A program made the position numbers and the translations under genes. A stretch of DNA of 12,776 bases from JBFLVQ01 sp040758525 (lineage in GTDB: Bacteria > Acidobacteriota > Blastocatellia > Chloracidobacteriales > JADJPF01), in NCBI GenBank assembly GCA_040758525.1, contig JBFLVQ010000227.1, positions 1 through 12,776 of the forward strand, written 5' to 3'. Numbering within the stretch: position 1 is the first letter of the stretch; every line of letters begins with the position of its first letter. The notes beneath the pieces were generated by a model. The model saw only the letters and a program-made list of their open reading frames with translations. It had not been told where the DNA came from and made no database searches. Of the stretch, positions 1-8,046 are shown piece after piece.

Positions 1-124
1 TTTAGATCGATCGGTCTTCCTCTGTTGGCGGCCTAACGATGTTTAACCAACCGAACCGCCGTGTACGGACCCGTACGCACGGTGGTGTGACAGGGAAAGC
101 TCGCGAGGGCCTACCTATGTCGAT
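1..124 (+). mobile_element. 3' end of a group II intron (domains V and VI), 5' part outside the window
   Basis: The stretch at 54-87 folds as a group II intron domain V. The lower stem pairs ACC, a G-U wobble and CCGUG (55-63) with CACGG, U and GGU (79-86). A two-base CG bulge lies at 77-78. The upper stem UACG/CGUA is capped by the four-base loop GACC (68-71). This is the standard 34-nt layout, with a CGC-type catalytic triad in the lower stem. Bases 89-121 form a domain VI-like hairpin in which A113 is the likely branch-point adenosine, and the intron should end at about 118-124. Upstream (1-53) would be the domain IV/V junction. No reverse-transcriptase coding can be judged here because the rest of the element lies to the left. 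The intron's exact class and its 3' splice site are inferred. Confidence 0.82.
54..87 (+). ncRNA. Group II intron domain V catalytic hairpin
   Basis: A 34-nt hairpin with two helices separated by a two-nucleotide bulge on the 3' side and a tetraloop cap. All pairs are Watson-Crick apart from the G58-U83 wobble and the terminal 54/87 positions. Domain V is the most conserved part of group II introns, and its intact form means the ribozyme core has not decayed at this end. Confidence 0.8.
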
Positions 125-134
125 CACATAGTAA

Positions 135-1307
135 CTAGATGGTGATCTGACTAAGAAAGCTTTCACCAACCGGCAAGTTCAAGCCAAAATTCTCTGCTAT
201 AGTTCGACCAATATCGGCTAATGAATGCCGTATACCCAAATCTACACCGGGCCGCGCCTTCTTACCATAAGCCAATACGGGCACATATTCGCGTGTATGG
301 TCGGTCGAGACATCTGCTGGATCACATCCATGATCGGCAGTAATGATCAGCAGATCATCATCACGCATAGCTGCTTCGATCTCACCTAGGCGTGAATCAA
401 ACTCTTCTAGCGCACGCGCATAACCGGCAGTATCATTACGATGTCCATAGAGCATATCGAAATCTACCAGGTTGGTGAAGATGATGCCATGTGAATCACG
501 CCCAAGCGCTTCAACCGTACGGTCTACTAGCGCCATATTGTTCTTTCCCTTGATCTCCTCAGTCACGCCGCGATCACAATAGATCGAACTGATCTTGCCT
601 ATACATACTGTATCTAATTTGGCTGTATATAGCTTATCAAGCAGGGTCTCAGTAGGAGGTTGGATAGCATAGTCATGCCGACGTTCAGTACGTACAAAAT
701 TACCTGGTGTGCCAATAAAAGGGCGTGCAATGATACGCCCTACCTCATCCTTGCCACGCATTATTTCACGTGCAGTCTCGCACATATGGTAAAGCTCAGA
801 GATCGAGATCACCTCTTCATGAGCAGCAATCTGAAAGACACTATCAGCGGAAGTGTAGACAATTGGGTAACCGGTACGCATATGCTCTTCGCCCAATTCC
901 GCAATAATCTCAGTACCAGAAGCTGCCTTGTTGCCCAACACATGTCGGCCAATGGCATTTTCAAATGCTTCGATAATGTAGGGTGGGAAACCATTTGGAT
1001 AGGTTGGGAAGGGATTCTCGGTAATGATACCAGCCATCTCCCAATGTCCTGTCGTAGTGTCCTTACCGCGTGAAGCAAGTGCTGCACGCCCATAGCAGCC
1101 GATCGGTTGATCAATAGCAGGCAGTGGTAAAGGCCGTATATTGGCAAGCCCTAGTTGTTGCAGGTTTGGCAGTTTCACTTCACGTGATTGTAGTATGTGC
1201 AAGAGTGTGTCACTACCTGCATCGCCATACTCGGCTGCGTCTGGCATCTCACCGATTCCCAGCGAGTCGCAAACAATAATTGTAATACGATGAAAAGGCT
1301 CTCTCAT
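135..1307 (-). CDS. deoB: Phosphopentomutase DeoB
   Basis: This cytosolic enzyme interconverts ribose 1-phosphate or deoxyribose 1-phosphate with the 5-phosphates, linking nucleoside salvage to the pentose phosphate pathway. The 390 residues match the usual family length. It belongs to the alkaline phosphatase superfamily, and the di-metal site is complete: D14 in the CDSLGIGEMPD opening, D284 and H289 (DFDMLYGHRND), D325/H326 (TADHG) and H337 (TDHTREYVPVL). The Thr that carries the phosphate lies in KDTTTGHWE (82-90). The start is supported by a strong Shine-Dalgarno site, AAGGGGGA at 1311-1318. It is the last gene of the tldD-tldE-deoB run and starts 18 bases after tldE stops. The group II intron end lies about 10 bases past its stop codon, and no terminator hairpin is visible between them. 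Confidence 0.97.
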   Translation of the reverse strand: MREPFHRITIIVCDSLGIGEMPDAAEYGDAGSDTLLHILQSREVKLPNLQQLGLANIRPLPLPAIDQPIGCYGRAALASRGKDTTTGHWEMAGIITENPFPTYPNGFPPYIIEAFENAIGRHVLGNKAASGTEIIAELGEEHMRTGYPIVYTSADSVFQIAAHEEVISISELYHMCETAREIMRGKDEVGRIIARPFIGTPGNFVRTERRHDYAIQPPTETLLDKLYTAKLDTVCIGKISSIYCDRGVTEEIKGKNNMALVDRTVEALGRDSHGIIFTNLVDFDMLYGHRNDTAGYARALEEFDSRLGEIEAAMRDDDLLIITADHGCDPADVSTDHTREYVPVLAYGKKARPGVDLGIRHSLADIGRTIAENFGLNLPVGESFLSQITI

Positions 1308-1310
1308 AAT

Positions 1311-1318
1311 TCCCCCTT
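1311..1318 (-). promoter_or_regulatory. Ribosome binding site of deoB
   Basis: AAGGGGGA on the minus strand ends three bases before the deoB ATG and fills most of the 18-base gap after the tldE stop. It fixes the start codon and shows that deoB has its own initiation site within the operon. Confidence 0.75.
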
Positions 1319-1325
1319 ATCAAGA

Positions 1326-2651
1326 TTAAACTGCATCGGAGAGACTGGTGAAAGTAAAGTTGCGCGCTTTTATTGCCGGCAGTGCCAGCGGCATACCAGA
1401 ATCGCTTACTCGCTGAGTAGGCGAGAGGGCTTCAATATTGTTAAGCAAGGCAATCACGCTCTCATTGAAGCGCAAATTTTTAATTGGACGTTTGACAGCA
1501 CCATCCTCAATCAAGAATGTGCCATCGCGTGTGAGTCCAGAGAGTAATAACGTCTGCGCATCAAACTGGCGTATATACCAGAAACGTGTCACTAATACAC
1601 CACGCTTGGTTGTACGTATCATATCTTGTATCGATGTTGTGCCACCATCCATAATCATCGCAGTTGGCCTAGGGGTTGGTTTACGATCTTTTTTGGCTGC
1701 CCAGGAGCGTGAATAGATCAGATTCTTGATCACGCCACCACGTACAAAATCCATACGTTCAGTAGGTAATCCTTCTTGATCAAAAGGTAGTCCAGGCGTA
1801 AGTAGAGCAGTTGGATCGCTGTAGATATTCACTGCTTCATGAAAGACTTTCTCTTCTAAGCGCACACCTCCACCTTTCTTAGCCAAAAACGATCGGCCTT
1901 CATCAGCAGCACGTGCGTCAAAGGAGTTGAGTATAGAGCCTATCAGATTCCCTACTGCAGCAGGTTCTAAAATCACTGTGTACTGTCCCGGTTCGATCGC
2001 TTCAGGTTGTCGTGAAGAGAGTGCTTTCTCAATTGCACGTTCAGCAATAAGACGACTATCGATCTGGTCTATAGTGTTGGCCGATTGTGCTGCCCAGCCT
2101 GAGCCGCTACCATCAGCAGTGCGTATTGTTGTTGAGAAAGAACAACCGGAAGTGCGATAGTAACCAAAGAGGCCGCGTGAATTGGCGACGGCACGAGATC
2201 TACCACGATTTTCTACATAACCAGCAGCAACAAGATTCTGCTGGCGTGCTGGCTTCAAAGAGTTAGCGGCTGCCTGAGCACGCCAGACAGGATCGGCTTG
2301 CAGAGTCTTTTCGGAAAAGTGATCCATACGCGCATAGTTCTGCGCGCCAAGCATAGGTTGTAGTTCTGGATCTTCTGGTGAAAGACGTGCAATCTCTTCT
2401 GCGTTACGCAATGTACGCTCTAATGCTTCATTGCTCAATTCTGTAGTATCAGCACTACCACTACGTTTGCCAAAACGGACCTCTATAGATACAGATGCTC
2501 TCTCGACCTGTCCGCTGGTTGTTACACTATTGGCAGCAAAGCGCGTGTGGGCGCTACTATCGACCGTGATCTCCACACGTGCCTCATCAGCCTTTACAAG
2601 CGGGAGAATACGTTCAGTCAATCGTTTCGCTTCTGCTTCGTTGAGGAGCAT
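1326..2651 (-). CDS. tldE: TldE/PmbA-type subunit of the TldD-TldE metallopeptidase
   Basis: TldE (PmbA) is the partner of TldD in a zinc peptidase complex. In enterobacteria that complex degrades unfolded peptides and matures microcin B17. The 441 residues are close to the usual 450. The protein has the family features of an N-terminal mixed domain, the glycine-rich centre (RGGVIKNLIYSRSWA) and a C-terminal beta-rich domain ending near RFNESVIALLNNIEALS. It has no HExxxH motif, as expected for TldE, whose metal site is absent. No signal peptide or membrane segment is visible, in contrast to the partner gene. It starts three bases after the tldD stop, so the two are probably translationally coupled. 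Family assignment is firm; the substrate in this organism is unknown. Confidence 0.93.
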   Translation of the reverse strand: MLLNEAEAKRLTERILPLVKADEARVEITVDSSAHTRFAANSVTTSGQVERASVSIEVRFGKRSGSADTTELSNEALERTLRNAEEIARLSPEDPELQPMLGAQNYARMDHFSEKTLQADPVWRAQAAANSLKPARQQNLVAAGYVENRGRSRAVANSRGLFGYYRTSGCSFSTTIRTADGSGSGWAAQSANTIDQIDSRLIAERAIEKALSSRQPEAIEPGQYTVILEPAAVGNLIGSILNSFDARAADEGRSFLAKKGGGVRLEEKVFHEAVNIYSDPTALLTPGLPFDQEGLPTERMDFVRGGVIKNLIYSRSWAAKKDRKPTPRPTAMIMDGGTTSIQDMIRTTKRGVLVTRFWYIRQFDAQTLLLSGLTRDGTFLIEDGAVKRPIKNLRFNESVIALLNNIEALSPTQRVSDSGMPLALPAIKARNFTFTSLSDAV

Positions 2652-2654
2652 AAA

Positions 2655-4232
2655 TTAAATCTCCTTACCAATGTTGATGATGTTGATGCGACGAAATCGT
2701 GCTGGTGCACAACCATGGCTTACCGCATTCGATTGTGATGGCTCACCTTTGCCATCAAAGAAAGATCCCCCTAGTTCATAATGCTCGCGTGTACCTATAC
2801 CATCACAGGCATTCCAGAATTCCACAGTATTAGCCTGATAAGCGACGTTGCGCAGCATTTCACCACGCTTGCCACCTTTAATCTCATAGAAGAGTTGTCC
2901 AGAGAATTGAAAATTATAACGCTGTTGATCGATGGAATAACCCCCTCTACCAAATATCAGCACACCATCGTCAACACCAGCGATCAGGTCATCAATACTA
3001 ATTGGATTACGACTCTCTGCAGGCAATAACGAGACATTGGGCATACGCTGGAATGGCACATGTGACCAAGACTCTGCATAACTAGTACCATGTGACTCTT
3101 TACGGCCTAGTAGGTGAGCCTGATCACGGGTAGTCTGATAATCAACAAAAATGCCGTCCTTAACAATATGCCATTGTTTGGTCTTTACCCCATCATCATC
3201 ATAACCACAGGTATTGAGCGCGCGTGGCTGTGTCTTATCACCAATGAAATTGACAATCGGGGCAGCAAATTGTAGCTTACCCAATTTGTCAAGAGTGGCA
3301 AAGCTTGTGCCTGCGTAATTGGCTTCATAACCAAGCGCGCGATCAAGTTCAGTAGAATGGCCGACCGACTCGTGTATTGTCAGCCATAGATTAGAAGGCG
3401 CTAGTACTAGATCCTTTTTACCTGGTGTGACCGGTTTGGCTTTATGTTTAGCCATTGCCTCCTCGGCTGCCTGCTGTGCTTCGGCTACTAGAGGATATTC
3501 AGCTAAATATTCATAGCCCATACCCATAGGTTGAGTTAACGAGTCACGGGTTTGGAACTTTCCTGTTTTTGTATCCACTGCTGTTACCGTAAAGGTTGGC
3601 CAATTGCGCACAATAGTCTGCTCGATCAGTGAACCATCTGTATTAGCGAAGAATTTCTCTTCCTTGACGAAGAACATTTGTGATGTGCAGTAGATCTGGT
3701 AAGGATCTTGGCGTTTGGCCACGGCTTGGCGATTTATCTCAAGTAATAGTTCAGTCTTTTGCTTGAAGGGTATCTTAAAAGGGTCCTTGATGATCGGTGT
3801 CTGCCAGACATCCACATATGCTGGTTCACTAACCAGCACAATAGGCTTGTCTTGTAGCACCTTATTAGCACGTGCGATTGCCACCGCCTGTGCGCTCATA
3901 CGTGCAATCTCGTCTTTTTCGACTTTGGGGCTGGCTGCAAAACCCCAACAACCATCAACTAGTACACGCACACCAAAACCATAACTCTCTTCATCTTGTG
4001 TCGAGACTGCTTGTGGGTCACGGGCGCTTAGTGCCTGTCTGTGATAGCGGTTAATACGAATATCAGCATAACTTGCTCCTAGACTGCGTGCCTTATCGAG
4101 TGCTACAGCGGCCAGCGTAGCCAATTGGGAAGATGGTGCTGCCGCTTTTGCTGTCGGTAGGTAGGGCAGCAGACTTGTCGCCAGTGTTGCACCGACACCC
4201 TGCTTGATAAAATGACGTCGTGTAATTGTCAT
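2655..4232 (-). CDS. tldD: TldD-type zinc metallopeptidase with Tat signal peptide
   Basis: This is the catalytic subunit of a TldD-TldE peptidase, 525 residues from the chosen start. I start at 4232, where the protein opens with MTITRRHFIK, a twin-arginine motif. A hydrophobic stretch (13-25) and an Ala-rich cleavage region (near 28-32) follow, and GAGG precedes the ATG. A longer open frame to 4379 has no such support and would run into priA. The zinc motif HESVGH lies at 287-292. The C-terminus carries GKGEPSQSNAVSHGCAP (494-510). Where E. coli TldD has the Cys that is its third zinc ligand, this protein appears to have Asp493, with His506 and Cys508 nearby. The Tat signal predicts export of the folded protein to the periplasm. 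Family certain; export and metal ligands inferred. Confidence 0.93.
   Translation of the reverse strand: MTITRRHFIKQGVGATLATSLLPYLPTAKAAAPSSQLATLAAVALDKARSLGASYADIRINRYHRQALSARDPQAVSTQDEESYGFGVRVLVDGCWGFAASPKVEKDEIARMSAQAVAIARANKVLQDKPIVLVSEPAYVDVWQTPIIKDPFKIPFKQKTELLLEINRQAVAKRQDPYQIYCTSQMFFVKEEKFFANTDGSLIEQTIVRNWPTFTVTAVDTKTGKFQTRDSLTQPMGMGYEYLAEYPLVAEAQQAAEEAMAKHKAKPVTPGKKDLVLAPSNLWLTIHESVGHSTELDRALGYEANYAGTSFATLDKLGKLQFAAPIVNFIGDKTQPRALNTCGYDDDGVKTKQWHIVKDGIFVDYQTTRDQAHLLGRKESHGTSYAESWSHVPFQRMPNVSLLPAESRNPISIDDLIAGVDDGVLIFGRGGYSIDQQRYNFQFSGQLFYEIKGGKRGEMLRNVAYQANTVEFWNACDGIGTREHYELGGSFFDGKGEPSQSNAVSHGCAPARFRRINIINIGKEI
2661..2666 (-). promoter_or_regulatory. Ribosome binding site of tldE inside the end of tldD
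   Basis: AAGGAG on the minus strand is formed by the last Lys-Glu codons of tldD, nine bases before the tldE ATG. A ribosome finishing tldD therefore ends right at the tldE start, which would keep the two subunits in balance. Confidence 0.75.
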
Positions 4233-4354
4233 TGCATCCTCACTTCTTGGGATTTGGCAAGAAGGATTTGCCTCTTTCATTGCCCAACAGCTTCTGGTAT
4301 AAGAAGATAGATTTTCCAATAAAAAGCTTGAACAAGACAAGCCAAACACGTCTG
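4233..4354. promoter_or_regulatory. Divergent promoter region between tldD and priA
   Basis: This 122-base spacer separates two genes that start back to back. On the plus strand the best signal is an extended -10 box, TGG followed by TATAAG (4298-4303), with only a poor -35. No convincing -35/-10 pair was found for the minus strand, although tldD must be transcribed from here. No strong palindrome is visible. Confidence 0.5.
4295..4303 (+). promoter_or_regulatory. Candidate extended -10 promoter of priA
   Basis: TGGTATAAG gives a five-of-six match to the -10 consensus plus the upstream TG that can replace a good -35 box. The transcript would begin near 4309 and give a leader of roughly 45 bases before the priA ATG. 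This is consensus matching only. Confidence 0.35.
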
Positions 4355-6814
4355 ATGTTTGCAGAAATAGCCATTCCACTCTATATTAATCAGACTTTCA
4401 CTTACCGCGTGCCTGAGCGCTGGCAATCTACGGCGCAAGTTGGGTGCCGCTGTCTAGTACCATTTGGCAACCGTACTCTTACTGGCTATCTTGTTGCACT
4501 AGATCTCTCTTTGACCGGAGAGCTGCCACCTGAATCACTTAAGGATATCTCTGCAATCATAGATGAGTCTCCTATTATCATCCCTGAAGTTCTTGAATTG
4601 ACCAGTTGGATTGCCGATTACTACTATGCGCCTTGGGGTGAAGTGCTCAAAGCTGCACTGCCTGCTGGCATCAATACTTCTACGGAGATCACTGTCTCGG
4701 TCACGACAGCAGGACAAGAGCAGCTTGATAATCTGGATGCTGCACGCTTAGCGCGTTCCTCAAAGTGGCAAGCGCTTAAGCTTATTGCTGAGAGCGGCAG
4801 TATCAATATACGTGAACTACAGCGTACCTACAGCAAAGCGCGTGTAGCGGCGATTACACGTGAATTGGAACGTGAAGGTTTGATTCGATTAGAGCAACAG
4901 ATAGGACAGCCTGCTTCACGTCCTAAGCGACAGAATGCTGTGCGGCTGGCAGCCTTGCAACTTTCTGCCAATGGAGCACGCACGCTTAGCGAGCCACAAA
5001 GACGTGTGTTGGATTATCTACAGTCGGCGCCTATACCACCTTCACTTAGTGAATTGCTAGCGCAGACTGAGGTAAGCGCCTCTGTAATACGCACGCTTGA
5101 GCGGCGTGGATTGGTGGAGATTTTTGTGCGTGAAGTAAGGCGTGATCCACTTGCACATCTAGCACAGGCAATAACAACAGAGACACTTACGCTAACACCA
5201 CCTCAAGCAGAAGCTCTAGCGCGTATTGTTGAGCCATTAGAACGTAGTGAATACATGACCTTTCTACTGCATGGAGTGACAGGCGCAGGCAAGACAGAGA
5301 TCTATCTACGTGCAATGCGCGCTGCGCTAGAGCAAGGCAAAACAGCATTGATGCTTGTGCCAGAGATTGCTCTTACACCAATGTTTTCACGTCGCCTATG
5401 TGAACAGTTTGGTGATGAGGTGGCGATTCTACATTCCTCGCTTTCTGAAGGCGAGCGATTAGATGAATGGCAACGTGTCTATCGAGGCGAGGCGCGGGTT
5501 GTGATTGGTACACGCTCGGCGATCTTTGCACCCCTACAGAACCTTGGTCTAATTGTTGTTGATGAGGAGCACGAGACCTCTTACAAACAAGAAGAGGTGC
5601 CACGCTACAATGGCCGTGACAGCGCAATAATGCGGGCATTAAAAGCAAAAGCAGTAGTGATACTAGGCAGTGCTACACCATCGATCGAGTCTTATCATAA
5701 CGCCCAGACAGGTAAATATAGCTATATAAGATTATCAGAGCGTATAGGTAATCGCCCTCTTGCTAAGGTTGAGATCGTTGATATGCGCGAGGTCTTTAAG
5801 CGACATGGCAAAATACGTGTCTTCTCTGATGAACTGCAGCAGGCGATTGTAGAAGCAAAAGCGCGTAATGAACAAGCAATTATATTGCTTAACCGGCGAG
5901 GCTATTCTGCCTTCTTACTCTGTCGTAGTTGTGGACTAGCACTACATTGTCGTGATTGCGATGTCACCCTCACTTATCATCGTGATGTCAGTCGTCTGAT
6001 CTGCCACTATTGTAATTATCAGCTTGGTGTGCCACAGGTCTGTCCGACCTGTCAGGGTCAATATATTTATTATGTTGGGGAGGGCACCGAACAATTAGAG
6101 GCACTGCTTAAAGAGCTTTTTCCCGAGATCAATATTGCACGTCTAGATCGTGATACAACACGACGGCGTGGCAGTTTCGAAAGATTAATAGGCGAATTTG
6201 CCGCTGGTATTATTGATGTCTTGATCGGTACACAGATGGTAGCCAAGGGACATGACTTCCACAATGTTACATTAGTAGGAGTGGTGTCGGTAGACGCAGG
6301 ATTAGGAATGCCAGATTTTCGTGCTGCCGAGCGTACTTTTCAACTGCTTACCCAGGTGGCTGGACGCGCTGGTCGAGGTAATAGTCCAGGTCGTGTGCTC
6401 ATACAGACTTATCATCCTGAGCATTACTCACTACAACATGCACGTGCACAGGACTACCAGAGCTTCTACAACCAAGAGATACAATTTCGTCGTGCAATGT
6501 TCTATCCACCTTTCAGCGTGCTGGTCAACATTATTGTGCGACATAAGGAGTTGGCGCGTGCGCAAGCGCTTGCTGGTGAGTTGGCGCGTCAATTACGCAT
6601 GGCAACACAGGATGATAAGACCATACGTATTCTTGGGCCTGCTGCCGCACCGCTCTCACGGCTTAAGGCTGAGCACCGCATCCAACTACTTATTAAATCC
6701 CGTGTTCGTACTCGTGCCCGTGAAGCACTAGATTTTGCGCTTGCCAATTTGGATAGTACGCAACACGATCTCAACGCAATAAGTATTGAGGTTGATCCGA
6801 TCGACCTGATGTAA
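4355..6814 (+). CDS. priA: Primosomal protein N', replication restart helicase PriA
   Basis: PriA recognises stalled or collapsed replication forks and reloads the replicative helicase. The protein has 819 residues from the chosen ATG, where MFAEIAIPLY matches the way PriA proteins begin (N-terminal fork-binding domain). The open frame continues upstream to 4226 but overlaps tldD. Visible parts are: fork-binding domain (about 1-105), winged-helix region (about 200-260), Walker A GVTGAGKT (307-314), DEEH box (403-406), eight zinc-binding cysteines (C523, C526, C532, C535, C550, C553, C563, C566) and helicase motif VI QVAGRAGRG (667-675). All catalytic and zinc motifs are intact. No Shine-Dalgarno site lies before the ATG, which suggests weak or unusual initiation. 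A small membrane protein gene follows after 24 bases and may be cotranscribed. Confidence 0.97.
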   Translation: MFAEIAIPLYINQTFTYRVPERWQSTAQVGCRCLVPFGNRTLTGYLVALDLSLTGELPPESLKDISAIIDESPIIIPEVLELTSWIADYYYAPWGEVLKAALPAGINTSTEITVSVTTAGQEQLDNLDAARLARSSKWQALKLIAESGSINIRELQRTYSKARVAAITRELEREGLIRLEQQIGQPASRPKRQNAVRLAALQLSANGARTLSEPQRRVLDYLQSAPIPPSLSELLAQTEVSASVIRTLERRGLVEIFVREVRRDPLAHLAQAITTETLTLTPPQAEALARIVEPLERSEYMTFLLHGVTGAGKTEIYLRAMRAALEQGKTALMLVPEIALTPMFSRRLCEQFGDEVAILHSSLSEGERLDEWQRVYRGEARVVIGTRSAIFAPLQNLGLIVVDEEHETSYKQEEVPRYNGRDSAIMRALKAKAVVILGSATPSIESYHNAQTGKYSYIRLSERIGNRPLAKVEIVDMREVFKRHGKIRVFSDELQQAIVEAKARNEQAIILLNRRGYSAFLLCRSCGLALHCRDCDVTLTYHRDVSRLICHYCNYQLGVPQVCPTCQGQYIYYVGEGTEQLEALLKELFPEINIARLDRDTTRRRGSFERLIGEFAAGIIDVLIGTQMVAKGHDFHNVTLVGVVSVDAGLGMPDFRAAERTFQLLTQVAGRAGRGNSPGRVLIQTYHPEHYSLQHARAQDYQSFYNQEIQFRRAMFYPPFSVLVNIIVRHKELARAQALAGELARQLRMATQDDKTIRILGPAAAPLSRLKAEHRIQLLIKSRVRTRAREALDFALANLDSTQHDLNAISIEVDPIDLM

Positions 6815-6838
6815 TCGTAAGCCTTTCGGGAGGAATTT

Positions 6839-7042
6839 ATGGAAGGTGTTATTGTCGTAGTAGTCGCTTTGATACTAATCTGGGTCGGGATTAAGGTAGT
6901 AAAGTTTGTCTTCAAACTGGTTCTCTGGATGATTGCGCTGGGGTTATTATTGGCTATGTTCTTTTATTACTTTGGCAATCCTCTTACACTCTGGCAAGAG
7001 AAGTCACCACGCGCTGCTCCAGCCGCTACCCAACGACGTTAA
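6839..7042 (+). CDS. Small two-helix membrane protein, function unknown
   Basis: I do not recognise this 67-residue protein. It has a strong ribosome binding site (GGGAGGA, 6828-6834) directly before its ATG. Residues 3-20 (a run of Val, Ile and Leu) and about 27-46 form two very hydrophobic segments separated by a short Lys-containing turn (KVVKFVFK). A short basic, Ala/Pro-rich tail ends in QRR. The basic linker and tail suggest both are cytosolic-facing or membrane-surface regions; the topology is inferred. It begins 24 bases after priA ends on the same strand, so it is probably in the priA transcript, though nothing in the sequence ties it to replication. A longer overlapping frame of the next gene runs through its 3' half but is not the real start of that gene. 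Confidence 0.8.
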   Translation: MEGVIVVVVALILIWVGIKVVKFVFKLVLWMIALGLLLAMFFYYFGNPLTLWQEKSPRAAPAATQRR

Positions 7043-7127
7043 ACAATGCTTCAGGCATATCTCTTGCACCTACACAGTGTATAAATTTTCTTGGTCTTTA
7101 AATCACTTTGTAGGAGCTAGAGAAAAT

Positions 7128-7892
7128 ATGAGAATCATTGTGCTATTTCTCGTTTGCGCATTATTCTTGTCGCTTGCCTTGCCAACCAAGGCACAACAAT
7201 CATCACCACTACGCTTCTCAGAAGGCAGTCAGAGTCATTCTGTGACAGATTCTCGCGCTCTTATACAAGCTTATGATCGTGCTACAGCAGGGGCAGAATT
7301 TATACGTGAAATCATGGAGACACCAGGCAAGAGCATTCCCCTATACATATTTGATAATGCCAAGGCAATTGCGATCTTCACTTCTCGTTTAAGATTTGAA
7401 GATTCGCTCTTTGGCGATGATTATGTTGGCGGGCTAGTGAGTCTAAGAGATCCTCAAACTAGGCAGTGGGGGCCACCAATCTTTCTCAAGCTTGATGATG
7501 GTACTATCGAAGATAAGGTCGAAGATGGTGGTGTGATGATTGTCTTTGCGATGGATCAGCAGGCTGCTAACGCTTTCCTACAGGATAAAGTGGAACTAGC
7601 AGGATTGGCGGGACCGTTTGGACAGATAGGCGAGGCTGGTGTTGAGCCAACCGCGGTAATGCACGGCTTTTTTGCTTACTTGCGTGAAAATGGCCAAATT
7701 GACAGATTCGGCGCCTTCACTGGTCATCCTCTACCAGATAGTTCTGAGGTTTATCATGATAAAGAACTGAATCAAGCAGTATACGGAATGGGCGAACCAA
7801 TTAGGTTCCTTCCTGTCTCTCAGGCAATTCCAACCAGAGTGTTGATTTTTACTGAGATGCTCAACCGTTATTCTCGTGCTGTTGGTGTATGA
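7128..7892 (+). CDS. Secreted SYLF-domain (DUF500/Ysc84-like) protein
   Basis: This 254-residue protein opens with a clear Sec signal peptide (MRIIVLFLVCALFLSLALP, then TKAQ with cleavage probably after residue 22). Residues from about 40 onward fit the SYLF/Ysc84 family. An Ala-rich helix is followed by the IPLYIFDNAKAIAIFTSRL segment, a glycine-rich DDYVGGLVSLRD, and WGPPIFLKL, which corresponds to the family's W-[ST]-PP pattern. SYLF domains bind lipids or phosphoinositides in eukaryotes; in bacteria they are usually exported and of unknown role. The start at 7128 is preferred over a frame open to 6933 because of the signal peptide and AGGAG at 7112-7116, about 11 bases upstream. It follows the small membrane protein by 85 bases. 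Family fairly sure, function unknown. Confidence 0.88.
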   Translation: MRIIVLFLVCALFLSLALPTKAQQSSPLRFSEGSQSHSVTDSRALIQAYDRATAGAEFIREIMETPGKSIPLYIFDNAKAIAIFTSRLRFEDSLFGDDYVGGLVSLRDPQTRQWGPPIFLKLDDGTIEDKVEDGGVMIVFAMDQQAANAFLQDKVELAGLAGPFGQIGEAGVEPTAVMHGFFAYLRENGQIDRFGAFTGHPLPDSSEVYHDKELNQAVYGMGEPIRFLPVSQAIPTRVLIFTEMLNRYSRAVGV

Positions 7893-8046
7893 GTCATATT
7901 AGCAGAATTTGAACGCGAGAATTTAGTTCTTTTCAGGGTGCCAAGGTTCATTGCCATTGAGTGATAACAGGTCTATATTAAGCCCTTCCGGCAAGGAAAA
8001 ATAACCGGCCAAAGCTGGTGTAATAGTTCAGCGTAGGAGATTTTCT

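Noticed and set aside
660..1073. A 137-residue plus-strand frame inside deoB
   Set aside because: Antisense shadow of a gene whose catalytic residues are all intact; the product has no sensible pattern.
4233..4379. A 49-residue N-terminal extension of tldD
   Set aside because: It lacks a ribosome binding site, hides the Tat signal inside the protein and overlaps the priA start.
6933..7127. A longer start for the SYLF gene overlapping the small membrane protein
   Set aside because: The signal peptide and AGGAG place the start at 7128; the extra part is a shadow of the small gene and the spacer.
7893..8046. Possible regulatory element in the 154-base gap before the hydrolase gene
   Set aside because: Short CCGG repeats only; no stable hairpin or riboswitch-like core that I can support.
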